Source of the DNA: an uncultured Oscillospiraceae bacterium
GTDB lineage: Bacteria > Bacillota > Clostridia > Oscillospirales > Oscillospiraceae
NCBI GenBank assembly: GCA_949841465.1
Contig: CATKZW010000018.1
Span: 1-54,873, forward strand
Direction: 5' to 3'
Length of the DNA: 54,873 nucleotides
Made by a program: the position numbers and the translations under genes. Positions 16,595 through 24,228 of the stretch are shown here, piece by piece; position 1 is the stretch's first letter, and each line of letters opens with the position of its first letter. Under the pieces are notes generated by a model. The model saw only the letters and a list, made by a program, of their open reading frames with translations, ran no database searches and had not been told where the DNA came from.

Positions 16595-17059
16595 TCACAG
16601 CTCCGCCGGCAGCCGCCCCAGCAGCAGCGCCGCCCCCGCCTGGGCCAGCAGCAAGTCAGGGGTGCAGCCGTCGCAGGGCAGCACCAGCTCCTGACGCTCC
16701 ACCGCCCGGCCGTCCAGGGAGATGAACTCCCGCTGCACCGCCACCGAGGCCCGCAGCTCGTCCAGGCTGGACAGGGTGAGGGTGTTCCGGCTGGAGGCGC
16801 CGTAGCTGAGCACCGTGCCCGCGGGCAGGGCCCGGGTCAGGGCGGACCGCCCGCCGGGGAGCAGGGCCGTGCGGCAGTTCAGCGCTCCCGCCCCCGCCCA
16901 GCCGGTGGCCCCGGGGGACACCACCAGCAGGTCCAGGCTGAGCCCCGCCAGCAGGGCCGGGTGGCGGCAGGCCCGCACCAGGGCGGACGTGCCCTCCGCC
17001 AGGCGGCTCACCCGCTCCGCCAGCCCCTCATCCCTCTCCCAAACGCCGATCTGCCACAT
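16595..17059 (-). CDS. Hypothetical protein
   Basis: A 154-residue protein of unknown function. The N-terminal two thirds contain VWERDEGLAERVSRLAEGTS and an alanine/leucine-rich segment (LSLDLLVVSPGATGWAG) resembling a Rossmann-like strand-turn. The C-terminal part holds LSYGASSRNTLTLSSL and RAVERQELVLP. No signal peptide or membrane helix is evident. GGGAGG eight bases before the ATG at 17059 fixes the start; a GTG nine bases upstream is less well spaced. It stands alone between the SLH gene and a dispersed repeat. I could not assign a family with confidence. Confidence 0.6.
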   Translation of the reverse strand: MWQIGVWERDEGLAERVSRLAEGTSALVRACRHPALLAGLSLDLLVVSPGATGWAGAGALNCRTALLPGGRSALTRALPAGTVLSYGASSRNTLTLSSLDELRASVAVQREFISLDGRAVERQELVLPCDGCTPDLLLAQAGAALLLGRLPAEL

Positions 17060-17121
17060 ACACCGCACCTCCCGACCTATGTACCTGCCAGGGGATAGTG
17101 TGGCCGCCGGGACGGATTTTA

Positions 17122-17278
17122 TGCGCCTATCGCCGCGCTTCCAATTGTCACGCTCCGATTGGGCGCACGGCCGGATCGCTTTCGCGCCGACTCAGGCAAA
17201 ATCCGGTCCCACTGCGTGGGCCCTGGGTTTTTGCCTTCGCTCTGCTCCAAGCTCCCCTGTGCGCCTATCGTCGCGCTT
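17122..17278 (-). repeat. 133-bp dispersed repeat, copy 2, plus a partial second unit
   Basis: 17278-17146 (minus strand) aligns gaplessly with 5105-5237 at roughly four fifths identity by eye. The inner stem is CCCAC-GCA-GTGGG here against CCGC-GAA-GCGG in copy 1, which keeps the pairing by a two-sided change. After a few bases, 17142-17122 restarts with GGAAGCGCGGCGATAGGCGC, the first 20 bases of another unit. The unit starts inside the last codons and stop of the YihY gene. Confidence 0.75.
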
Positions 17279-18125
17279 CCTGGCGGTGGGTAAACAGCAC
17301 GTAATTGAGCACGTTGCCCATGATGAGGATGTTGCCGCACAGGTACAGCCACACCAGCATGATGATCACCGAGGCCAGGGAGCCGTAGATCAGGTTATAC
17401 CGGGTGGAGCCGCCCATCATCAGGGAGAAGATCATAGAGGCGATGGCCAGCGCCGCCGAGGCCGCCAGCGCGCCTGGAACCACCGGGGGCCGGGGCTTGT
17501 CCAGGGGGGCGGCAAAGCGGTAGAGCAGCAGGATGAACAGGAACACCATGGCCAGCAGCAGCAGATACTTCACCCACTGCCATGTGACGAACTGCTCCAC
17601 CAGGTTTTCCAGGCTGAGCAGCTGGCCCAGCAGGTGGAAGAACCAGTTCCCGGTGACCACCACCGCCAGGGACAGGTAGATGGTGGACAGCAGCAGCACG
17701 GAGAACAAAACGCTGGCCGCCACCTGCCAAAGCCCATGGAAGGTGGCCCGGCCGTACAGCTCCCGCATGATGTTCATCAGCCCCCGCACAGCGGCGGAGG
17801 CAAACAGGATGGTGAGAAACGCCCCGGTGAGCAGCATAGCGGAGGACTGGTTGGTGTCGATATAGGTCAGGTAGTCTTGAAAGATGTACAGCACCCCCTC
17901 GGGCAGGAAGGGGTCGGCGTGGTCCATCAGGGCGGACAGGTCCAGGTGCAGCTCGTTGACAAAGGCGGAGATGCAGATTATGATGGGGAAAAAGGTGAGA
18001 ATGAGGAAATAGGCCAGCTCGGCGGCGGCCCGGCTGACGCATTTGGTGAAGTACACGTCCACCACGTCCGCCACAAAGCGGATGAACGGGTGGGCGCGCA
18101 GCAGCTTGTCCAGCTTTTGTTTCAC
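17265..18125 (-). CDS. YihY/BrkB family membrane protein
   Basis: A 286-residue integral membrane protein with six strong helices. It shows the YihY/UPF0761 pattern: SRAAAELAYFLILTFFPIII near the N-terminus, FASAAVRGLMNIMRELYG in the middle, and YGSLASVIIMLVWLYLCG near the end. Function is not established; the old 'ribonuclease BN' name is wrong for this family. I chose GTG at 18125 because AGGGGG precedes it by nine bases; the longer frame starts in poor context. The final codons (RQEARR, stop) are encoded by the start of the dispersed repeat, so the native C-terminus may have been replaced. Confidence 0.85.
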   Translation of the reverse strand: MKQKLDKLLRAHPFIRFVADVVDVYFTKCVSRAAAELAYFLILTFFPIIICISAFVNELHLDLSALMDHADPFLPEGVLYIFQDYLTYIDTNQSSAMLLTGAFLTILFASAAVRGLMNIMRELYGRATFHGLWQVAASVLFSVLLLSTIYLSLAVVVTGNWFFHLLGQLLSLENLVEQFVTWQWVKYLLLLAMVFLFILLLYRFAAPLDKPRPPVVPGALAASAALAIASMIFSLMMGGSTRYNLIYGSLASVIIMLVWLYLCGNILIMGNVLNYVLFTHRQEARR

Positions 18126-18236
18126 TTCGGTGGTCCCCCTCGTGTCGGTTGTTTGGAACAGTATACCAGAAAACGGGCAGGAGGGCAACCGGAAAGAAGG
18201 TCGAAACAGCGGGGACTTCGGTACGGCAGGATGCGG

Positions 18237-19133
18237 TCATTCTAATAACATAGTCAGCTCGTCCACGCTGAGCGCCGGGTTCAGGGCGATGCTGACGGCG
18301 TAGCCCAGCACCTTGCCCAGGTCGGCCACCCGGCTGTCCACCTCCCGGGGGGTGACGAAGAAGTCCTCCCCGCCGGGCAGCTCGGCCCGGTCCGGGGCGG
18401 GCCTGCCCGACCGCTCCAGCAGGTCCAGAGCCAGGGTGGCCCCGTCCACCACCGTGGGCACCCCCACGGTGAACACGGGCGCGCCCAAGCTCTCCTTGTC
18501 CAGGGCGGACCGATGGTTGCCCACGCCGGAGCCGGGCACCACCCCCGCGTCGGACAGCTGCACCGTGCGGCACAGCCGGTCCAGGGAGCGGGAGGCCAGC
18601 GCGTCCACCGCCACGACGCAGGCGGGCCGCAGCCGCTGGACCAGGGCCTGGGCCACCAGGCTGCTCTCCATGCCGGTGGAGGCCAGCACCCCCGGCGCGG
18701 CGGCGGCCACCGGCCGCAGGTCCCCAAAGTGCTCGGGCACCTGCTCCACCAGATGGCGGGTGACCAGCAGGTGGTCCACCGCCAGGGGGCCGATGAGGTC
18801 GGGGGTCACCGCCCGGTTGCCCAGGCCGATGACCAGGGCGGGGCCCTGTTCCGGCAGGAGGGGCCGCAGGGAGTCCGCCACCGCCGTGACCGCCCGCTGG
18901 AAGGCTCCCTCCTCCCGGCGGAGCAGGCCGTCCAGCTCCAGGGTGACGTAGGTGCCCTGGGGCTTGCCCAGGGCCTGGGCCGCCTCGGGCGAGGAGACGG
19001 TCACGGTGGTGACGGGGAAGCCCTGGCGCTCCTCCTCCGAGGCGCGCACGCCGGGGAGGGACGCGGCGTCCCCCGCCCCCTCCTGCCAGAGCTGGTGGGC
19101 CTCCACGGCCAGGTCGGTGCGGCGCTGTGCCAT
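18237..19133 (-). CDS. gpr: Spore germination protease GPR
   Basis: The 298-residue protein begins MAQRRTDLAVEAHQLW, close to the RTDLALEA block where GPR is processed, and continues with GLGNRAVTPDLIGPLAVDHL, VDALASRSLDRLCRTVQLSD and PGSGVGNHR, all typical of peptidase family A25. GPR degrades the small acid-soluble proteins that coat spore DNA once germination begins. Its presence argues for a spore-forming lineage. AAGGAGG lies seven bases upstream. It diverges from rpsT, which is the standard gpr-rpsT arrangement in Clostridia. Confidence 0.93.
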   Translation of the reverse strand: MAQRRTDLAVEAHQLWQEGAGDAASLPGVRASEEERQGFPVTTVTVSSPEAAQALGKPQGTYVTLELDGLLRREEGAFQRAVTAVADSLRPLLPEQGPALVIGLGNRAVTPDLIGPLAVDHLLVTRHLVEQVPEHFGDLRPVAAAAPGVLASTGMESSLVAQALVQRLRPACVVAVDALASRSLDRLCRTVQLSDAGVVPGSGVGNHRSALDKESLGAPVFTVGVPTVVDGATLALDLLERSGRPAPDRAELPGGEDFFVTPREVDSRVADLGKVLGYAVSIALNPALSVDELTMLLE

Positions 19134-19233
19134 AGAAACGCCTCCTTACACACAAGATGTTGTGGTCGTTTTTGACCATTGCTCCTATTTTCTGCCGGAA
19201 GAAAGTTTCTATGCGAAAAAAAGAAAAAAGGTG

Positions 19234-19262
19234 TTGCAATTTTTTGATTTTAATGTTAGAAT
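19234..19262 (+). promoter_or_regulatory. rpsT promoter
   Basis: TTGCAA (19234-19239) and TAGAAT (19257-19262) are spaced by 17 bases, about 60 bases before the rpsT start. Confidence 0.8.
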
Positions 19263-19322
19263 ACATATCTGCGACGGGAAACCGCATTCGTAAAATCAAA
19301 AATATCGGAGGAGGTGTTTGGT

Positions 19323-19586
19323 TTGCCCAATATCAAGTCTGCCAAGAAGCGCGTCCTGGTCAATGCGACGAAGGCCGCTCAGAACAAGGCGCAGAAGTCC
19401 GCCCTCAAGACCCACCTGAAGAAGTTTGAGGCCGCGGTGGCCGGCGGCAACCGCAGCGAGGCCGATGCCGCATATAAGGTGGCCGTCAAGGCTGTGGATC
19501 AGGCCGCCGCCAAGGGTCTGCTGCACAGCAACAATGCTGCCAACAAGAAGAGCGCCATGACCCTGAAGCTGAACAAGCTGGCGTAA
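19323..19586 (+). CDS. rpsT: 30S ribosomal protein S20
   Basis: An 87-residue basic, helical protein matching S20: PNIKSAKKRVLVNATKA at the start, LKTHLKKFEAAVAGGN in the middle, and GLLHSNNAANKKSAMTLKLN at the end. It binds 16S rRNA in the small subunit body. The start is TTG at 19323, placed seven bases after a strong GGAGGAGGT; the earlier ATG at 19314 falls inside that site. A near-consensus promoter and a terminator bound it as a single-gene unit. Confidence 0.95.
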   Translation: MPNIKSAKKRVLVNATKAAQNKAQKSALKTHLKKFEAAVAGGNRSEADAAYKVAVKAVDQAAAKGLLHSNNAANKKSAMTLKLNKLA

Positions 19587-19600
19587 GGATTCGCTGACAA

Positions 19601-19632
19601 AACCGTCTGCCAGAGGGCAGGCGGTTTTTTCG
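19601..19632 (+). terminator. rpsT terminator
   Basis: AACCGTCTGCC-AGAG-GGCAGGCGGTT followed by TTTT, starting 14 bases after the stop codon. Confidence 0.88.
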
Positions 19633-19649
19633 TGAAGGAGGAGGACGCA

Positions 19650-20522
19650 ATGGAGCGCCGATTCGCGCTGGTGGAGGCGGCGGTGTCCTGCGGCTCCCCC
19701 ACCCGGGGGAGCGAGGGGGCCTTTGACGCGCTGGTGGAGGCCGGTCTGCCGGGGCTGTTCGGGGCCGCCCGCCTGGCTCCCATGAAGAAGCTGGCCCCCT
19801 GTGAGCGCTGGCCGGAGGGTCTGCGCCATCTGGACACGGTGATGGAGGTGTGCCGCCGCCTGCGTGCCAATGTGCTGGGGGCGCTGGAGCGAGGGGAATA
19901 TCCCGTGGTCATCGGCGGCGACCACTCCTGCGCCATGGGGACGCTGGCGGCACTGGGAGAGTTCTTCGGGCCGGAGAACCTGGCTGTGGTGTATGTGGAC
20001 GCCCACACCGACATCAACACCGACCGGACCTCGGAGAGCGGCTGCATCCACGGCATGGACCTGGCGGCAGCCTGCGGGCTGTGCTGCGACGGGCTCACCG
20101 TGGGGAAAAACAAGGTGAACCTGCTGGGGGAAAACCTGCACATCATCGGGGCCCGGAGCATCGACCCGCCGGAGTACGGCGTGGCCGAGCGGGCCGGGGC
20201 CCGTCTCCACACCGCCCGGGAGGTCCGGGAGCGGGGGCTGGAGGCGGTGCTGGCGGACATCCTGCCTGCCTTGGAGGGAAAGCGCGTCCACATCAGCTTC
20301 GACGTGGACGTGCTGGACCCGTCGGAATTCACCGCCACCGGCTACAACATCCCGGAGGGGCTGAGCGTGGCGGAGGTGGAACGTGTTCTGAGCGCCGTGC
20401 TGGGCACCGGGCTGACCTGCTCCTTCGAGTGCGTGGAGTACAACCCCACCATGGACCGGTCAAAGAAGGATCTGAACACCCTGATGGATATCTTCCGAAT
20501 GGTTTCGGGAAAACTGAGATAG
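19650..20522 (+). CDS. Arginase (ureohydrolase family)
   Basis: A 290-residue manganese enzyme of the arginase/agmatinase family. The metal ligands are visible: GGDHS (89-93), DAHTDIN (117-123) and SFDVDVLDP (216-224), and the C-terminal CVEYNP block is that of RocF-type arginases. The likely reaction is arginine to ornithine plus urea. No urease or other arginine genes lie here, so agmatinase or another ureohydrolase remains possible. GGAGGAGG precedes the ATG at 19650; a GTG at 19632 overlaps the rpsT terminator and is unlikely. Confidence 0.85.
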   Translation: MERRFALVEAAVSCGSPTRGSEGAFDALVEAGLPGLFGAARLAPMKKLAPCERWPEGLRHLDTVMEVCRRLRANVLGALERGEYPVVIGGDHSCAMGTLAALGEFFGPENLAVVYVDAHTDINTDRTSESGCIHGMDLAAACGLCCDGLTVGKNKVNLLGENLHIIGARSIDPPEYGVAERAGARLHTAREVRERGLEAVLADILPALEGKRVHISFDVDVLDPSEFTATGYNIPEGLSVAEVERVLSAVLGTGLTCSFECVEYNPTMDRSKKDLNTLMDIFRMVSGKLR

Positions 20523-20524
20523 AC

Positions 20525-20556
20525 AAGCACCCTCTGCCCGGGGGCAGAGGGTGCTT
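20525..20556 (+). terminator. Arginase terminator
   Basis: AAGCACCCTCTGCCC and GGGCAGAGGGTGCTT form a perfect 15-base-pair stem around a two-base loop, three bases after the stop. Confidence 0.85.
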
Positions 20557-20563
20557 TGCGCAC

Positions 20564-20702
20564 GATATGAAGCTTGCTATAACCTGAAAGGGGCCCCCGC
20601 GAAAGCCCAGCCCGCGAAGCGGGCGGCTTTCGTGGGGAAATGAGGAGCAGCGGAATGAGCGAGCTTTCGCCGGAGGCGGAAGCGAGGGATATGAAGCTTG
20701 CT
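20564..20702. repeat. GC hairpin flanked by 15-bp direct repeats
   Basis: GATATGAAGCTTGCT occurs at 20564-20578 and again at 20688-20702. Between them, 20596-20637 folds into a strong stem, with GCGAAAGCC against GGCTTTCGT outside and CCCGC-GAA-GCGGG inside. It sits right after the pta stop on the minus strand, so it could serve as the pta terminator, but the flanking direct repeats suggest a small inserted element. Confidence 0.55.
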
Positions 20703-20707
20703 CCGAA

Positions 20708-21685
20708 TTAGTCGGCGAGCGCGGCGGTGATGATGGACATGGAGTAGACCTCCAGGGCGTTGCAGCCCCGGGACAGGTCGTTGATGGGGGCGTTCAGGCC
20801 CAGCAGGATGGGGCCGTAGGCGTCGAAGTTGCCCATGCGCTGGGCGATCTTGTAGCCGATGTTGCCCGAGGAGATGTCCGGGAAGATGAAGGTGTTGGCC
20901 CGGCCGGCCACGTTGGACTTGGGGGCCTTCAGGTGGCCCACGGTGGGGGACACGGCGGCGTCGAACTGGAACTCGCCGTCCACGGGGTAGTCCAGATCCA
21001 GGGCCTGGAGCTTCTTGCAGGCGTTGCGCATCTTGTCCACCATGGGGCCCGCGCCGGAGCCCATGGTGGAGTAGCTCAGCATGGCCACTCTGGGCTCCGC
21101 GCCGAACCGGCGGGCGCACTGGGCCACCTCCTGGGTAATCTCCACCAGATCGTCCTCAGAGGGATCGATGTTGATGGCGCAGTCGCCCATGGCCAGCACC
21201 TGGTTGCCGCCGGTGGCGAAAGGCCGCACCAGAATGAAGCAGGAGGACACGATCTTGTTGCCCGGCTTGGTCTTGATGAGCTGGAGGGCGGGACGCACGG
21301 TGTCGGCGGTGGAGTAGGTGGCGCCGCCCAGCAGGCAGTCCGCCTCCTTCATGGCCACCAGCATGGTGCCGAAGTAGTTGCCCTGCTGGAGGGCGGCACG
21401 GCACTGGTCCTCGGTCATCTTTCCCTTGCGCAGCTCCGCCATCTTGGCCACCATGGCGTCCATCTTGTCGTAGGTGTGGGGCTGAAGGATGGTGACGTCC
21501 TTGATGTTCAGGCACTCCTCGTCCGCCACCCGGTAGATCTTCTCGGGGTTGCCGATGAGGATGGGGGTGAGGAAGGTCCCGGACAGCAGCCGGGCGGCGG
21601 CCTCCAGGATGCGGGGATCTTCCCCCTCGGTGAACACGATCTTTTTGGGGTTCTTCTTCAGCTTCTGGATCATCAGTCTAAACAT
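20708..21685 (-). CDS. pta: Phosphate acetyltransferase
   Basis: The 325-residue protein is the single-domain short form of Pta. Typical blocks are KIVFTEGEDPRILEAAARLL, EADCLLGGATYSTADTVRPAL, SSCFILVRP, AMGDCAINIDP, MLSYSTMGSGAGPMVDKMR and VDGEFQFDAAVSP. It interconverts acetyl-CoA and acetyl phosphate; with acetate kinase (not here) it yields ATP in fermentation. The final NALEVYSMSIITAALAD is complete. GGAGGG precedes the ATG. On the minus strand TTGAAA and TAAATT, 17 bases apart near 21800, could be its promoter. Confidence 0.93.
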   Translation of the reverse strand: MFRLMIQKLKKNPKKIVFTEGEDPRILEAAARLLSGTFLTPILIGNPEKIYRVADEECLNIKDVTILQPHTYDKMDAMVAKMAELRKGKMTEDQCRAALQQGNYFGTMLVAMKEADCLLGGATYSTADTVRPALQLIKTKPGNKIVSSCFILVRPFATGGNQVLAMGDCAINIDPSEDDLVEITQEVAQCARRFGAEPRVAMLSYSTMGSGAGPMVDKMRNACKKLQALDLDYPVDGEFQFDAAVSPTVGHLKAPKSNVAGRANTFIFPDISSGNIGYKIAQRMGNFDAYGPILLGLNAPINDLSRGCNALEVYSMSIITAALAD

Positions 21686-21869
21686 GGTATTGTTTCCCTC
21701 CGTTTTCGGGCGGCGGCGGGGCGCGTGCTCGCGCGGTTCCGCCCCCTCCCCTTGATTTTGTGATTGCTATTATCTAATTTAACACCACTCCGACATTTTT
21801 TCAAGAGCAATATGGGCACAATCACAAAAAAACACCCTTGAATTTCTCGCTCATTCCCCATCTGACCTC

Positions 21870-21898
21870 TTTACAAAAGGTATTGCTGCCGCTATACT
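21870..21898 (+). promoter_or_regulatory. Promoter of the XRE/MBOAT unit
   Basis: TTTACA (21870-21875) and TATACT (21893-21898) are 17 bases apart. This leaves a leader of about 100 bases before 22008. The rest of the 320-base gap between pta and this gene holds the pta upstream region and nothing else I recognise. Confidence 0.75.
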
Positions 21899-22007
21899 AT
21901 ACTTGCTGTGTTTTGGGGTGGGACGGCGTCCCGGCCCCAGGTGACGTAAAAGGGATCTTTTAAACTCCCGGTCCCGCAGAGCTACACTAGGAAAGGGGGA
22001 AATCCGG

Positions 22008-22712
22008 ATGACCAATCCCGATTTCGCACGAACCCTCTCCCTGCTGCGGCAGGAGAAGGGTATTTCTCAGCGGCAGGCAGCCAAGTCGCTGGGCATATCC
22101 CAGGCGCTTCTCTCTCACTATGAAAACGGGGCCCGCGAGCCGGGGCTGGTGTTTGTGGTGAAGGCCTGTGACTTTTATAATGTGTCCGCCGACTTCCTGC
22201 TGGGGCGCACCCTCAGCCGGGACGGCACCACCATCCTGGACGCGGACACCCTGTACGACGTGTCCGACGAGCGGGACAACGTGCTGCGGGGCTCGGTGCT
22301 GGCCACGCTGTCCAAAAAGCTGGTGGTCAACTCCGTGGGCCTGCTGTTCGATCTGCTCAGCCGGCTGGGCAGCAAAAAGGCCATCCGGGCGGCGGCCAAC
22401 TACCTGTCCAGCACCGTATATATTCTGTTCCGCCACCTCCACCGGGCCAGCGGCAACGAGAACGACGACTTTTTCAACGTGCCCCAGGAGTGGTTCCTGG
22501 CGGGCCTGCCCCGGGCGGATATGCTCATGAGCGAGGCGGAGTTTGTGGAGGCCCTGGCCAACCCCGGAAAGGACGCCAAGTTCCCGCCCCTGGACCACGA
22601 CACTATGAAGGCGGCCTATCCGGGGACCTACCAGTCCCTGCTCCAGATCGTACACACCTGCGGCGAACGGCTCAACGGCGAGATGGCCAGCCATCTGGAG
22701 AACACCCGCTGA
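22008..22712 (+). CDS. XRE family transcriptional regulator
   Basis: A 234-residue protein with an N-terminal helix-turn-helix (residues 6-62: LRQEKGISQRQAAKSLGISQ, ALLSHYENGAREPG, VSADFLLGR) and a long helical C-terminal part (about 75-230). The C-terminal part resembles no ligand domain I know; it contains LSKKLVVNSVGLLFDLLSRLGS. Such two-part XRE proteins are common single-gene regulators in Oscillospiraceae. The MBOAT gene begins 31 bases later on the same strand with no terminator between, so it probably regulates, or is at least expressed with, the acylation genes. Confidence 0.8.
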   Translation: MTNPDFARTLSLLRQEKGISQRQAAKSLGISQALLSHYENGAREPGLVFVVKACDFYNVSADFLLGRTLSRDGTTILDADTLYDVSDERDNVLRGSVLATLSKKLVVNSVGLLFDLLSRLGSKKAIRAAANYLSSTVYILFRHLHRASGNENDDFFNVPQEWFLAGLPRADMLMSEAEFVEALANPGKDAKFPPLDHDTMKAAYPGTYQSLLQIVHTCGERLNGEMASHLENTR

Positions 22713-22743
22713 GCGGCCGGGCGCCGGAAAACGAGGAAATTCC

Positions 22744-24180
22744 ATGAACGTTCAAAGCCATCTGTTTGTGCTGGCCTATCTGCCCGCCGTCCTCATCCTG
22801 TGGCGGGCGGCGGGCCGGACCGCCGCTCAGGCGCTGCTGCTGTGCGCGGGGGCGCTGTTCTGCGGCTGGGGCGCGCCCTGGGCCCTGCTGGTGCTGGCGG
22901 GGGAGGGGGTTGTCACCTACCTGCTGGGCCGCCGCATCGCCCGGGACCGGTCCAAGGGCGGGCCCCTGCTGTGGGCGGGGGCGGCGGTGCTGCTGGCGGT
23001 GCTGGCGTTTTTCAAGTACACCGGCTTCGCGCTGTCCCTCACGCCGCTGGAGGGGCTGTTCACGCCGCCAAGCTGGCTGATGCCCCTGGGGCTGTCCTTT
23101 GTCACCTTCCAGCAGATCCTGTGGCTGAGGGACTGCCTGGACGGGGAGGCGGGGGAGGATGTCTCCCCCCTGGACTACGCCTGCTGCCTCACCTTTTTCG
23201 CCACCGCCACCTGCGGGCCCATCACCCGGGTGGGGGAGCTGGCCCCGCAGCTGCGCCGCCCCGCCCCCTTCTCCTGGGACGATCTGGCGGCGGGGCTGTA
23301 CTGCTTTGCGCTGGGGCTGGCCAAGAAGGTGCTGGTGGCCGGTGTGTTTGCCAACGGGGCCGACTTCGGCTACGCCAACGTGGGCAACCTCACCCCCATG
23401 GACACGGCGCTGACCATTTTCTGCTACACCATGCAGATTTACTTTGACTTCTCCGGCTACTGCGACATGGCCTCCGGCATGGCCCGGATGATGGGCGTAA
23501 CCCTGCCGGTGAACTTCAACAGCCCCTATCAGGCCCTGTCCGTCCGGGACTTCTGGGGCCGGTGGCACATCACCCTGTCCGGCTTCTTCCGCCGGTGCGT
23601 GTACATCCCCCTGGGGGGCAACCGCCGGGGGGCCGCCGCCACCTGCCGGAACATCATGCTCATCTTCCTGCTGTCCGGGCTGTGGCACGGGGCGGGCTGG
23701 GGTTTTATTGTCTGGGGGGCGCTCCACGGCGCGGCCCAGGTGCTGGAGCGGCTGCTGAAGGGGAAGGTCTCCCTGCCCAAGCCCATGGCCTGGGCGCTGA
23801 CCTTTGCCTTTGTCAACTTCGCCTGGGTGTTCTTCCGGGCGGACAGCCTGGGGCAGGCGTTCACCCTGCTGGGCGGGCTGTTCCACGCCAACTGGGGCCT
23901 GCCTACCAAGGAGTTTGCCGCCGCGCTGCCCCTGCCCGCCGTTTCCAAGGTGCTGAGCTTTTTGCAGTACGCCCTCCAGGATGGCGGACGCATGCTGATC
24001 TACTGGGCGCCTCTGCTGGCCGTCCCGGCGGGGCTAGCCCTGCTGGTCCTGCCCAACCCCATTGTACAGGCGGAGAAGTTCCGCCCCACGGTGTGGAAGG
24101 CGCTGCTGGCGGCAGCCTGCCTGGTGGGGGCCATGATATTTTTCTCCGGGGTGGATACGTTTATTTATGCGAATTTCTAG
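22744..24180 (+). CDS. MBOAT family O-acyltransferase (AlgI/DltB type)
   Basis: A 478-residue polytopic membrane protein. Diagnostic MBOAT features are PLGLSFVTFQQILWL, FDFSGYCDMASGMARMMG, RDFWGRWHITLSGFFR near residue 270, and the catalytic-histidine block GLWHGAGWGFIVWG near 318. These proteins move an acyl group, usually acetyl, across the membrane onto an exported polysaccharide. The next gene encodes a membrane-anchored SGNH-like protein, the usual partner that completes transfer outside the cell. The polymer acted on is not evident. The stop codon is followed directly by a short copy of the dispersed repeat ends. Confidence 0.9.
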   Translation: MNVQSHLFVLAYLPAVLILWRAAGRTAAQALLLCAGALFCGWGAPWALLVLAGEGVVTYLLGRRIARDRSKGGPLLWAGAAVLLAVLAFFKYTGFALSLTPLEGLFTPPSWLMPLGLSFVTFQQILWLRDCLDGEAGEDVSPLDYACCLTFFATATCGPITRVGELAPQLRRPAPFSWDDLAAGLYCFALGLAKKVLVAGVFANGADFGYANVGNLTPMDTALTIFCYTMQIYFDFSGYCDMASGMARMMGVTLPVNFNSPYQALSVRDFWGRWHITLSGFFRRCVYIPLGGNRRGAAATCRNIMLIFLLSGLWHGAGWGFIVWGALHGAAQVLERLLKGKVSLPKPMAWALTFAFVNFAWVFFRADSLGQAFTLLGGLFHANWGLPTKEFAAALPLPAVSKVLSFLQYALQDGGRMLIYWAPLLAVPAGLALLVLPNPIVQAEKFRPTVWKALLAAACLVGAMIFFSGVDTFIYANF

Positions 24181-24182
24181 AG

Positions 24183-24209
24183 AAGCGCGCAGCCGCCGCA
24201 GCGTGACAA
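24183..24209 (+). repeat. Probable internally deleted copy of the dispersed repeat
   Basis: Just after the MBOAT stop codon lies GAAGCGCGCAGCC and then GCAGCGTGACAAT. These are the first eight and last about ten bases of the 133-bp unit found after mreC and yihY. The match is short, so it may be chance, but its position directly after a stop codon is the same. Confidence 0.4.
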
Positions 24210-24228
24210 TGCGGGGAGGGGATACGTC

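Noticed and set aside
16815..18245. 476-residue plus-strand frame antisense to the repeat and yihY
   Set aside because: Antisense artefact rich in Gln/His/Gly; the YihY gene on the other strand has clear membrane-protein sequence and a ribosome site.
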